Source: an uncultured Senegalimassilia sp. (GTDB lineage Bacteria > Actinomycetota > Coriobacteriia > Coriobacteriales > Eggerthellaceae). Taken from it: a stretch of DNA of 30,000 nucleotides. This document shows positions 7,516 to 14,911 of this stretch, piece after piece; the stretch's first letter is position 1, and each line of letters begins with the position of its first letter. Both the position numbers and the translations under genes were made by a program. Where the stretch lies: assembly GCF_934632265.1 (NCBI RefSeq), contig NZ_CAKTYH010000012.1, positions 1 through 30,000 on the forward strand, written 5' to 3'. The notes beneath the pieces are model-generated. The model was not told where the DNA came from. It saw nothing but the letters and a program-made list of their open reading frames with translations, and made no database searches.

Positions 7516-7554
7516 AACGGGACGCGGCTTGAGTTCAAGCCGCGTCCCGTTTTG
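7516..7554. terminator. Bidirectional terminator between mnmA and serA
   Basis: Perfect 16-nt arms (7516-7531 and 7536-7551) around the loop AGTT, with T residues on the right and an A tract on the left (7511-7514). It can end both convergent transcripts. Confidence 0.9.
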
Positions 7555-7579
7555 CGAGATGCTATGGGTGTTGCGTTCG

Positions 7580-8746
7580 CTACTTCACGATGCGGACGCG
7601 GTGGACGCCATCGATGGCCGTGAGCTTGGCGACAAGCTCGTCGGTTGCGGGGGCGTTGAGGTCGAGCATGGTGTAGGCGGCGTTGCCGCGGGCCTTGTTC
7701 GTGAGGTTGTCGATATTGGCGCCCACCTCGCCGAACACGCCGGTGATCTGGCTGAGCATGTCGGGCACGTTGGCGTGCAGCACGGCGACGCGGCCGCCCT
7801 GCGCGGGAGCGGGGCCCATGTCGCAGGCGGGGTAGTTCACCGAGTTCTTGATGTTGCCGTTCTCCAGGTAATCCTTCATCTGCAGCGTTGCCATGATGGC
7901 GCAGTTGTCCTCGGCCTCGGCGGTGCTGGCGCCGAGGTGCGGCAGCACGATGGTGTTCTGCATGGCCATGACCTCGGGCGTTGCGAAGTCGGTGACGTAG
8001 ATGGCCACGCGGCCGGCCTCGAGGGCCTCGGCCATGGCGGCGTTGTCGACCAGGGTGTCGCGGCTGAAGTTCATGACGGCGCAGCCGGGCTTGGCCACCT
8101 CGAGCTCATGCGCGCCGATCATGCCACGCGTGGAATCCATGGCGGGCACGTGGATGGTGACGTAATCGCTGCGATGCAGGACGTCGTCGAGATTGGTGAC
8201 GTGTTCGACGGAGGGGGACAGGCGCCAGGCGGCCTCGGCGGAGACGTAGGGGTCGTAGCCGAGCACGTTCATGCCCAGGTCGATGGCGGCGTTGGCCACC
8301 AGCGCGCCGATGGCTCCCAGGCCGATGACGCCGAGCGTCTTGCCGGAGATCTCCTGGCCGGCGAAAGCCTTCTTCGCTTTTTCGGCGTCCTTGCCGATGG
8401 TGGGGGAGTCGGCGTGCTCGCGGCACCAGGCGGCGCCGGGCAGGATGCCGCGGCTTGCCAGCAGCATGCCGCACAGGACCAGTTCCTTCACGGCGTTGGC
8501 GTTGGCGCCGGGGGTGTTGAACACGACGACGCCGGCTTCGGCGCATTTGTCGAGCGGGATGTTGTTCACGCCCGCGCCGGCGCGGGCGACGGCCAGCAGG
8601 CCCTCGGGCAGGTCCATGTCGTGCATGGCGGCGCTGCGCACGAGCACGCCGGAAGCCTGCGCGATGTCGTCGGTGAGCTGGTAGTCGGATCCGAGCAGGT
8701 CGGTTCCCTTGGCGGAGATGTTGTTCAGGCAGTTGATGTAGCGCAT
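7580..8746 (-). CDS. serA: D-3-phosphoglycerate dehydrogenase with ACT domain
   Basis: This 388-residue enzyme oxidises 3-phosphoglycerate with NAD, the first step of serine synthesis. The Rossmann motif GLGAIG (142-147), R229 in NFSRD, E258 in TDFATPE and H270 in HLGAST form the expected active site. An ACT domain fills about 318-388 and usually senses serine. The size fits the short ACT-containing PGDH type. I start at the ATG whose first base is 8746, with AAGGGG just upstream; the 99 extra codons of the longer open frame are Pro/Ser/Thr-rich non-coding sequence. It is transcribed alone, divergent from yebC. A ThrH-type phosphatase at 28785 could supply a later step of the same pathway. 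Confidence 0.94.
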   Translation of the reverse strand: MRYINCLNNISAKGTDLLGSDYQLTDDIAQASGVLVRSAAMHDMDLPEGLLAVARAGAGVNNIPLDKCAEAGVVVFNTPGANANAVKELVLCGMLLASRGILPGAAWCREHADSPTIGKDAEKAKKAFAGQEISGKTLGVIGLGAIGALVANAAIDLGMNVLGYDPYVSAEAAWRLSPSVEHVTNLDDVLHRSDYVTIHVPAMDSTRGMIGAHELEVAKPGCAVMNFSRDTLVDNAAMAEALEAGRVAIYVTDFATPEVMAMQNTIVLPHLGASTAEAEDNCAIMATLQMKDYLENGNIKNSVNYPACDMGPAPAQGGRVAVLHANVPDMLSQITGVFGEVGANIDNLTNKARGNAAYTMLDLNAPATDELVAKLTAIDGVHRVRIVK

Positions 8747-8792
8747 GAAGCCCCCTTCGGCGTGTGCGGTTGCGGTTTGCGAACTAAATCTA

Positions 8793-8820
8793 GATATATG
8801 GTGGGTTTGGGGAAACGCAA
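8793..8820 (-). promoter_or_regulatory. Candidate serA promoter
   Basis: On the reverse strand TTGCGT (8820-8815) and TATATC (8798-8793) are 16 nt apart, about 50 nt before the serA start. A TTGACT hexamer (8826-8821) lies just upstream but is too far from the -10. Only moderately convincing. Confidence 0.35.
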
Positions 8821-9046
8821 AGTCAACGATGGGGACGGCGGTCGGCGGATTTGCGGCGGGTTTGGTGGCAAATCGCGAAACCACATGCGGAGAGGTCGGG
8901 AAATAGGGGTGCGCGTTTTCGCCCGCGAGCGTTTTCGGGGAGTCGGGCGATTGCGATGCCGGCGGCGACTTCGGCCGTTTTCGCCGATTTTCCGTTTTGC
9001 AAACCATATGAATGGCATGGCTGGGGAACGGTTTACTTGACAAGGG

Positions 9047-9055
9047 TGCTAGAAT
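9047..9055 (+). promoter_or_regulatory. Candidate yebC promoter (extended -10)
   Basis: TGCTAGAAT is an extended -10 element about 40 nt before the yebC start. A consensus TTGACA (9037-9042) lies only 7 nt upstream of its hexamer, too close to act as its -35. The serA-yebC gap (8747-9093) shows no gene. Confidence 0.45.
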
Positions 9056-9093
9056 TATCAGCTGGTATTTGCAGTAATTCGAAGGGACGTGCT

Positions 9094-9894
9094 ATGTCAG
9101 GGCATTCTAAGTGGGCAACCACGAAACATCGCAAGGCTGCGCAGGACGCTAAGCGCTCCGCGTTGTTCTCCAAGCTGTCGCGCAACATCACCGTTGCTGC
9201 CAAGGAGGGTGGCGACCCGAACCCCGACAACAACGCGTCGCTGGCCGCCGCAATCGAGAAGGCCAAGGGCTACTCCCTGCCCAAGGATAAAATCAAGACC
9301 GCCATCGACAAGGCCTTCGGTTCCGGCAAGGACGCCGCGAACTACGAGACCGTCGTCTACGAGGGCTACGGCCCCTGCGGCGTGGCCATCCTCTGCGAGG
9401 CGCTGACCGACAACCGCAACCGCACCGCTGCCGACGTGCGCGCCGCGTTCGCCCATGCGGGCGGCAACCTGGGCACCTCCGGTTCCGTTTCCTACATGTT
9501 CGAGCGCAAGGGCCAGATCATGGTCTCCAAGGAGATCGAGACGGGCGACAAGAAGCACCCCATGGGCCCCAACGGCGCCGCTGCCGATGAGGAAGAGTTC
9601 GAGATGGCCGTCATCGAGGCCGGTGGCGACGACTACGAGGACGCCGACGAGGAGTGGATCGTCTACACCCAGCCGTCCGACCTCATGGCCGTGAAGAAGG
9701 CCCTGGAAGAGCAGGGCGTGCAGGTCAAGGGCGCCGAGATGACCATGGAGGCCACCACGCCCGCAACCGTCACCGCCAACGATGCCAAGAAGGTCATGCG
9801 CCTGGTGGACAAGCTGGAAGAGCTTGAGGACCTGCAGAACGTGTACCACACCATGGATATCACCGAGGAGATCGCGGCTGCTCTGGACGAGTAA
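9094..9894 (+). CDS. yebC: YebC/PmpR family protein
   Basis: The 266-residue protein opens with MSGHSKWATTKHRKAAQDAKR, the signature of the YebC/TACO1 family, and contains YEGYGPCGVAILCEALTDN and GNLGTSGSVSYMFERKG. Members bind the ribosome and help translate difficult stretches, and some were described as DNA-binding regulators. I start at ATG 9094 after AAGGGA; the open frame reaches back to 8851, but those 81 residues precede the conserved start. It is about 20 residues longer than E. coli YebC because of an insert near 148-167. It lies just before ruvCAB, a common arrangement, but has its own terminator. Confidence 0.95.
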   Translation: MSGHSKWATTKHRKAAQDAKRSALFSKLSRNITVAAKEGGDPNPDNNASLAAAIEKAKGYSLPKDKIKTAIDKAFGSGKDAANYETVVYEGYGPCGVAILCEALTDNRNRTAADVRAAFAHAGGNLGTSGSVSYMFERKGQIMVSKEIETGDKKHPMGPNGAAADEEEFEMAVIEAGGDDYEDADEEWIVYTQPSDLMAVKKALEEQGVQVKGAEMTMEATTPATVTANDAKKVMRLVDKLEELEDLQNVYHTMDITEEIAAALDE

Positions 9895-9920
9895 GCGCGC
9901 GGAACATCCTTTGCGAATGG

Positions 9921-9947
9921 AAGGCCTCCCGTCAGGGGGGCCTTTTT
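9921..9947 (+). terminator. Rho-independent terminator of yebC
   Basis: Arms 9921-9930 and 9935-9944 pair over 10 positions with one G-U pair around the loop GTCA, followed by TTT. Confidence 0.85.
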
Positions 9948-10030
9948 GCGCGCTGGGACCTTGCGCTGGGCGGCCGGTTTTGGAAACGGGCGGGCGCAGG
10001 AAAATCGTTGGGGGAATGCGAACATCCGTG

Positions 10031-10058
10031 TGGTAGTATGTCCACGAACAAATGTTTG
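10031..10058 (+). promoter_or_regulatory. ruvCAB promoter with perfect LexA (SOS) box
   Basis: An extended -10 TGGTAGTAT (10031-10039) predicts a start near 10046. Over that start lies CGAACAAATGTTTG (10045-10058), an exact match to the Gram-positive LexA/DinR consensus CGAAC-N4-GTTYG. The position is ideal for repression, so the ruv operon is very likely induced by DNA damage. Confidence 0.85.
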
Positions 10059-10076
10059 AACGGATAAGGCGGGCGG

Positions 10077-10685
10077 ATGACGGAACCTCGAACGATCTTG
10101 GGTATAGACCCGGGTTTGGCGAACACGGGCTGGGGCGTGGTGCGGCAAGACGGCCCGCGCATGGAGTGCGTGGCGTACGGGTGCGTCTCCACGCCCGCAG
10201 GCGTGGAGCTATCGCAGCGCTTGGCGAAGATTCACGAGCAGATTTCGGCCGTGATCAGCCGGTTCGAGCCCGTGTGCCTGGGAATCGAGACCGTGTGGTT
10301 CGGCCAGAACATCACGGCAGCCTTTGCCACGGGGCAGGCTCGAGGCGCGGCGTTGGTGGCGTGCGCCCAACATGGGCTTTCGGTCGGCGAGTTCACGCCG
10401 CGGCAGATTAAGATGGCCGTGGTGGGCACCGGCTCGGCCGATAAGGCGCAGGTGCAGTACATGGTGAAGAAGCTGCTGAACCTGCAGGTGGAGCCGAAGC
10501 CCGATCATGCCTCGGACGCGCTTGCGGCCGCGATCTGCTATACCACCCACGAGGGGTTCGGAGGAGTCGGCGGCGCTAATGCGTTGGCGAAGCTGGAAGC
10601 GCGCGGTCGCGTGATGGCCGGTGCGGGAACGGGCGGCGCTGCCGGTGCGGCGGCGCGTAAGATTTTGGAGGAAGGTGCGCGATGA
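10077..10685 (+). CDS. ruvC: Holliday junction resolvase RuvC
   Basis: A 202-residue endonuclease that cuts Holliday junctions moved by RuvAB. The start GIDPGLANTGWG carries D11, E71 sits in GIETVWFGQN, and H144 with D147 lies in PDHASDALAAA. The His in place of one Asp is the arrangement known from Thermus RuvC. The gene begins at ATG 10077 with a weak AAGGCGGG ribosome site, about 20 nt after the LexA box, and its stop overlaps the ruvA start as ATGA. The last 35 residues are an Ala/Gly-rich tail without obvious function. Confidence 0.96.
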   Translation: MTEPRTILGIDPGLANTGWGVVRQDGPRMECVAYGCVSTPAGVELSQRLAKIHEQISAVISRFEPVCLGIETVWFGQNITAAFATGQARGAALVACAQHGLSVGEFTPRQIKMAVVGTGSADKAQVQYMVKKLLNLQVEPKPDHASDALAAAICYTTHEGFGGVGGANALAKLEARGRVMAGAGTGGAAGAAARKILEEGAR

Positions 10686-11284
10686 TCGCATTTCTGAAAG
10701 GTGCGTTGGCGGGCAAGACCGCCGCATGTGCGTATATCGATGTGCAGGGCGTCGGATATGCTGTCGGTATGTCGCAGGGCGCGCTTTCGAAGCTGCCGGC
10801 GGTGGGCGAGCCTGTGCAGGTGCATACCTATCTTCAGGTGTCCGATAACGGCATCGCGCTGTACGGGTTCTTGACGCTTGAGGAGAAAGCGCTGTTCGAA
10901 CGCTTGATTGGAGTCAGCGGCGTGGGCCCGAAGGTTGCGCTGGCGGCGTTGTCCTCGTTCGCGCCCGAAGCTTTGGTGGCGGCCGTGCAGGCGCAGGATG
11001 TGGCTGCGGTGCAGAAGATCCCGGGCGTGGGCAAGAAAACGGCATCGCGCATCATCCTGGAGTTGAAGGGTTCGTTCGACCAGGGGCTGGCCAGCTTGTT
11101 CGATGCCGCGGGTGCTCCTGCTTCGGCAGCCGCCGCTGCGGCCGAGCGGCTCAAGGGCGCTCGTGAAGCGCTGTTGGCTTTGGGTTTTGCCTCTGCGGAG
11201 GCAGATGTTGCGTTAAAGGGCGCGCCCGAAGACGCGGACGAGAACGCGCTGATAAAATACGCCTTGAAACGTTTAGGTAAATAA
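10682..11284 (+). CDS. ruvA: Holliday junction DNA helicase subunit RuvA
   Basis: This 200-residue protein forms the tetramer that grips the four-way junction and loads RuvB. The N-terminal OB domain is followed by two helix-hairpin-helix motifs, LIGVSGVGPKVAL near 75-87 and IPGVGKKTAS near 113-122, then an Ala-rich linker and the RuvB-contacting domain III (about 150-200). It overlaps ruvC by 4 nt (ATGA), so translation is coupled. A 161-nt gap separates it from ruvB, with no clear promoter or terminator in it. Confidence 0.96.
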   Translation: MIAFLKGALAGKTAACAYIDVQGVGYAVGMSQGALSKLPAVGEPVQVHTYLQVSDNGIALYGFLTLEEKALFERLIGVSGVGPKVALAALSSFAPEALVAAVQAQDVAAVQKIPGVGKKTASRIILELKGSFDQGLASLFDAAGAPASAAAAAAERLKGAREALLALGFASAEADVALKGAPEDADENALIKYALKRLGK

Positions 11285-11445
11285 CAGGTTGTGCCATCGG
11301 CTTGGCGGATGCGCTGATTTCCCCTACAGGGGTAGGCTTTGCTGGAGCGCCGCCGAAGCTTGGGGCCTTGCGGAATGCGGGGCGCTGCTTTGCTTTTGGC
11401 AAGGACGGGGCGGCTTGGAAGAATATGGATGACGGAGCTTGAGCT

Positions 11446-12549
11446 TTGGCTGATGGAGTGAAAATAGAGGGAATGGTGTTCGAGGCGGGCACCGGTTTCG
11501 ATGGCGGATCCGCGTCGGCGGCTCCCGTCGGTGCGACCGATCCCTCGCAGCGTGCGGTCACGCCGGATTTGACCGAGGATGACCTTGCGCTCGATCGCAG
11601 CTTGCGACCGAAGCGCCTGGGCGATTATCTTGGCCAGACGAAGATCAAGGAGTCGCTTGCCATCTTGATCCAAGCTGCGCAGGAGCGCGGCGACGTTGCG
11701 GACCATATCCTGTTCTCGGGACCTCCGGGCCTGGGCAAGACCACCCTTGCCACCGTAGTGGCCAATGAGCTGGGCGCGAACATCAAAACCACCAGCGGCC
11801 CTGCCATCGAGCGCACGGGAGACCTTGCCGCGATTCTCACGAACCTTGAAGAGGGCGATGTGCTGTTCATCGATGAGATTCATCGTTTGAACCGCATGGT
11901 GGAGGAGGTCCTCTATCCCGCGCTTGAGGATTTCGCGCTGGACATCGTGGTTGGCAAGGGGCCGGCGGCTCGCTCTATCCGTTTGGATTTGCCGCGCTTC
12001 ACGCTTATCGGCGCAACCACCCGCACGGGTTTGCTGACCGGGCCTCTGCGCGACCGCTTCGGCATCGCGTTCCGTTTGCAGTACTACACGCCCGAGGAGC
12101 TGGCTTCCATCGTGCAGCGCTCGGCTTCCATTTTGGATGTGCCCATCTCGTACGATGGTGCGCTTGAGATCGCCCGCCGAAGCCGCGGCACGCCTCGTTT
12201 GGCGAACCGTATGCTCAAGCGCGTGCGCGACTGGGCGCAGGTGCGCGGCAACGGCGTCATCGACGAGGACGTGTCCGCGCAGGCACTGAGCTTTTTCGAG
12301 GTGGACCCGCTGGGGCTGGACGCGGTGGACAATCGCATCTTGGAGCTGCTGTGCGTGCAGTTCGGCGGGCGTCCGGTAGGGTTGACCACGCTGGCATCGG
12401 CGTTGGCCGAGGACCCGGATACGCTTGAGGACGTGTATGAGCCGTACTTGATGCAGCAAGGGCTGCTCATCCGCACGCCGAAGGGCCGTCAGGCAACCGA
12501 GCGGGCGTATGAGCACCTGGGCATTTTCCACGAACCGACGAATAGCTAG
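11446..12549 (+). CDS. ruvB: Holliday junction DNA helicase motor RuvB
   Basis: A 367-residue AAA+ ATPase that drives branch migration with RuvA. Visible are Walker A GPPGLGKT (92-99), Walker B VLFIDEIH (139-146), sensor I GATTRTG (189-195), the arginine finger in GPLRDRFG, and the C-terminal winged helix ([24 protein letters not shown]). The N-terminus carries about 40 extra residues before the conserved [11 protein letters not shown]. The start is read as TTG 11446, 8 nt after GGAG; in-frame GTG 11458 or ATG 11473 are possible. It is the third gene of the SOS-regulated operon and is followed closely by a small gene. Confidence 0.95.
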   Translation: MADGVKIEGMVFEAGTGFDGGSASAAPVGATDPSQRAVTPDLTEDDLALDRSLRPKRLGDYLGQTKIKESLAILIQAAQERGDVADHILFSGPPGLGKTTLATVVANELGANIKTTSGPAIERTGDLAAILTNLEEGDVLFIDEIHRLNRMVEEVLYPALEDFALDIVVGKGPAARSIRLDLPRFTLIGATTRTGLLTGPLRDRFGIAFRLQYYTPEELASIVQRSASILDVPISYDGALEIARRSRGTPRLANRMLKRVRDWAQVRGNGVIDEDVSAQALSFFEVDPLGLDAVDNRILELLCVQFGGRPVGLTTLASALAEDPDTLEDVYEPYLMQQGLLIRTPKGRQATERAYEHLGIFHEPTNS

Positions 12550-12558
12550 GAGCGGCCG

Positions 12559-12969
12559 ATGTTCGAGCAAGACTATCTGATGAAGTTGCTGCTGGCGTTT
12601 TACCAGGCGATGTTCAAGAGCCTGCGGCGCGTTACCGACGAGGACGAAGATCCGAAGGAAGCGGCCGATACGCTTGACGAGGTTGTCGGAAACGCCGTTG
12701 GGATGGACGGCGCCAGCTTGCTGTCGTTGACCCCGGAATCCGTCGTCGGCGTGCTGCAGGTGTCCGGCACCGATCCGCGCGTGACGGAGTTCATCGCACG
12801 CAGCTTGTTGCTGTCATCGGAGTATTTGACGCAGGCGAAGCAAGGTGCGCTGGCGTCGTTGCGCGTGGAGCAGGCGCGGGCGATCGCCGATGCGTATGGG
12901 ATCGATCTGCCCGATGACCCTACCGATCTGTCGGATTTGAAGGAAATGGCCGAGCAAGCAAACGCCTGA
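12559..12969 (+). CDS. Uncharacterised 136-residue protein, possibly DUF6483-like
   Basis: The protein is acidic and almost wholly helical, opening with MFEQDYLMKLLLAFYQAMFKSL and holding a longer repeat-like helical part (residues 60-110). It resembles small MFEQDYLMR-type proteins of Firmicutes and Coriobacteria that I recall as DUF6483, but I cannot confirm this. No catalytic motif, signal peptide or membrane segment is seen. AGGAG overlaps the ruvB stop and lies 6 nt before the ATG, so it is translated with the ruv operon. That position suggests expression under SOS control but does not show a role in recombination. Confidence 0.75.
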   Translation: MFEQDYLMKLLLAFYQAMFKSLRRVTDEDEDPKEAADTLDEVVGNAVGMDGASLLSLTPESVVGVLQVSGTDPRVTEFIARSLLLSSEYLTQAKQGALASLRVEQARAIADAYGIDLPDDPTDLSDLKEMAEQANA

Positions 12970-12992
12970 TAAGGGCGATGACGGGAGCGAAT

Positions 12993-13979
12993 ATGGCGAA
13001 GATCGTAGCGGTTGATACCGATTTCGAGGACAACTACCTGGAAGAGGCTATGGCTCGGGAAGCGGGCATCGAGTTCGAGGTCACTCGCGGCCGCACGGCC
13101 CAGGCGGTTATAAGCGGATTGCTGGAAACCGATGCCGATGCGGCGGTGACGTCGTATGCGATGTTCCCGCGCGAGGTGTTCGAGGCGTGCCCGAACCTGA
13201 AGGCCGTCAGCCGCACGGGCGTCGGGTACGATGAGATCGATGTGGAAGCTGCCACCGAGCATGGCGTTGCGGTTTGCAACGTGCCTGGCTATGGCACGGA
13301 AGTGGTGTCGGATCACGCCATAACGTTGGCGCTCTCGGTTTTGCGCCGGATCAACGAGCTTGATGCCGATATGCGTCGCGGCGTGTGGGATTATGCGCGC
13401 ACGCGACCGCTGGGGCAGTGTCGCGGCCGCGTGTTCGGTGTCGTGGGCATGGGGGAAATCGGCAGAGCGGCAGCCAAGAAGGCTGCTGGTCTGGGCTTTG
13501 ATGTGGTGTGCTGGTCTCGCAGCCTGAAACCCGGCCGTCGCACGCCCGAAGGCTATCCCGTGCTGCGTTTGGAGGAGCTTTTGCAGCAGGCCGATGTGGT
13601 CAGCTTGCATACGGCGCTTACCCCCGAGACGCATCATCTGATCAACGCCGAACGCCTTGCGCTTATGAAGTCGGATGCCGTGCTGGTGAACACCGCTCGC
13701 GGTGCTGTGGTGGATACGGTGGCGTTGGCCCAAGCCCTTTGCGAGGACAAGCTGTGGGGCGCGGGCTTGGATGTGTTCGAACAGGAGCAGCCCTTCGATT
13801 TCGATCATCCCATTATGAAGGCGCCGCACACCGTGCTTTCGGCGCACGCTGCGTATTGGTCGGAGGAATCCGGTCGCGAGCTGCGCGAACGCGCGATGCA
13901 AGCGGCTATCGATGCTGTGCAGGGCCGGGTTCCGATTGATTGCTTGAACCCTTGCGTGTTCGATTCATCTGCGAGGTAG
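12993..13979 (+). CDS. D-isomer-specific 2-hydroxyacid dehydrogenase (CtBP-like)
   Basis: The 328-residue NAD-dependent enzyme has the dinucleotide motif GMGEIG (142-147), R226 in LVNTARG, the acidic residue in DVFEQEQ (E255) and H275 in SAHAAYWS. The pattern SRTGVGYDEIDVEAA and the end AAYWSEES place it near the C-terminal-binding-protein / phosphoglycerate-dehydrogenase-like group; the substrate is unknown. I choose ATG 12993 because GGGAG (12983-12987) lies 5 nt before it; the in-frame ATG at 12978 has a ribosome site only 2 nt away. It follows the small gene at 12559 by 23 nt and probably ends the ruv transcript. Confidence 0.88.
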   Translation: MAKIVAVDTDFEDNYLEEAMAREAGIEFEVTRGRTAQAVISGLLETDADAAVTSYAMFPREVFEACPNLKAVSRTGVGYDEIDVEAATEHGVAVCNVPGYGTEVVSDHAITLALSVLRRINELDADMRRGVWDYARTRPLGQCRGRVFGVVGMGEIGRAAAKKAAGLGFDVVCWSRSLKPGRRTPEGYPVLRLEELLQQADVVSLHTALTPETHHLINAERLALMKSDAVLVNTARGAVVDTVALAQALCEDKLWGAGLDVFEQEQPFDFDHPIMKAPHTVLSAHAAYWSEESGRELRERAMQAAIDAVQGRVPIDCLNPCVFDSSAR

Positions 13980-13982
13980 TGC

Positions 13983-14013
13983 TTGACGATGACGTAGCGT
14001 CATCCGCTACAGT
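13983..14013 (+). promoter_or_regulatory. MerR-type promoter and operator, copy 1
   Basis: TTGACG (13983-13988) and TACAGT (14008-14013) are separated by 19 nt, the long spacer typical of MerR-activated promoters. A perfect inverted repeat, GATGACG-TAG-CGTCATC (13988-14004), lies in that spacer. It stands directly before the MerR gene, suggesting autoregulation. A near copy is at 14843-14873. Confidence 0.8.
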
Positions 14014-14034
14014 GATTATTTTTCGGCAGAGTAG

Positions 14035-14817
14035 ATGTCGGTTCGTGGGGTGAAGCGGGACATGGGACAACAAGGCGGCCAAGACTTGATGACGGTTGGA
14101 GAATTGGCTTCGCGCGTTGGCGTGACGGTTCGGACCATCCAGTACTACGATCAACGCGGGCTGCTGCATCCCACATGCAAGGGGGAGCAAAATCTCCGCC
14201 TGTATTCCTCGTCTGACGTCGACCGTCTCAATCGCATAATCACGCTGAAATATCTGGGACTTTCGCTTGCCCAGATTCAGGAGGGCGAAGGAAGCGACCC
14301 TGACGGTGAGCTGACCGCTGCTTTGGCGAATCGCGAGGCGGAGCTTGAACGTGAAAGCGCGAGGATCCTTCGGGATATGAATGCGTTGCAGAGTTTGCGC
14401 GCGCATCTTGCTGTGGCCGATCATGTGGATTGGAGCGAATCGGCATCCGCCGTTGGTAGCGTGCGGGATCGTGAGGACATGCTGTGGTCTGCCATCACCG
14501 GCGAATCGCTTGAGGGTTGCCCGATTCCCGAGTTATCTCGTGAAGAGGTTATCTGTTGGCATCAGCTGATGGGTGATACGATCGAGGCAATGCATGACGG
14601 CGTATTGGCAACCGATGAGCGCGCGCGAGCGCTTGCAATTCGTTTTTCCAGCTTAGGGGGCATGCCCCATGCCCTTGCCGGTTTGAAGCGCTTGGCAAAT
14701 CAGCGCAGCTCGGGGCCGAAGCAGTACGGCCGTGACTTTTATGCCGGCATTCAACGGCGCACGTTGAGTTTCTTGCAAGATGCGCTCGATTGTTCTCGCT
14801 CCGATACGCGGGAATAA
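14035..14817 (+). CDS. MerR-family transcriptional regulator
   Basis: A 260-residue regulator with the MerR winged helix at about 19-85 (MTVGELASRVGVTVRTIQYYDQRGLL then RLYSSSDVDRLNRI), followed by the dimer coiled coil (to about 125) and a helical effector domain of about 130 residues. That domain is loosely reminiscent of TipAS-type drug-binding domains and lacks the Cys pattern of classical metal sensors; the ligand is unknown. The start at 14035 lies about 15 nt after the predicted transcription start and has only a weak ribosome site; ATG 14062 or 14089 are alternatives. Matching operators before this gene and before the radical SAM gene suggest it controls both. Confidence 0.88.
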   Translation: MSVRGVKRDMGQQGGQDLMTVGELASRVGVTVRTIQYYDQRGLLHPTCKGEQNLRLYSSSDVDRLNRIITLKYLGLSLAQIQEGEGSDPDGELTAALANREAELERESARILRDMNALQSLRAHLAVADHVDWSESASAVGSVRDREDMLWSAITGESLEGCPIPELSREEVICWHQLMGDTIEAMHDGVLATDERARALAIRFSSLGGMPHALAGLKRLANQRSSGPKQYGRDFYAGIQRRTLSFLQDALDCSRSDTRE

Positions 14818-14842
14818 CCGCACAGGTACGCTTATCGTTGTA

Positions 14843-14873
14843 TTGACGGTGACGTAGCGTCGCTCGATAACGT
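14843..14873 (+). promoter_or_regulatory. MerR-type promoter and operator, copy 2, before the radical SAM operon
   Basis: TTGACG (14843-14848) is followed after one base by the same core TGACGTAGCGTC found in copy 1. With a 19-nt spacer the -10 would be TAACGT (14868-14873); GATAAC at 17 nt is an alternative. The outer palindrome base is changed, so affinity may differ. The shared 12-nt core at the same distance from TTGACG makes a common regulator very likely. Confidence 0.75.
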
Positions 14874-14911
14874 TTTCCCCTGCAGTGATAACTCAATCAG
14901 AGGGGGAGACG

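Noticed and set aside
7529..9040. Long plus-strand open frame opposite serA (503 residues, Gly/Val/His-rich)
   Set aside because: Mirror of the GC-rich serA codons; composition is not protein-like and serA shows all catalytic motifs.
8851..9093. N-terminal extension of yebC by 81 residues
   Set aside because: Conserved YebC start is at 9094 with its own ribosome site; the upstream part contains the promoter.
10834..12570. Reverse-strand open frame of 578 residues opposite ruvA and ruvB
   Set aside because: Arg/Ala-rich shadow of two secure genes.
12600..13901. Reverse-strand open frame of 433 residues opposite the small gene and the dehydrogenase gene
   Set aside because: Shadow frame; the dehydrogenase on the plus strand has full motifs.
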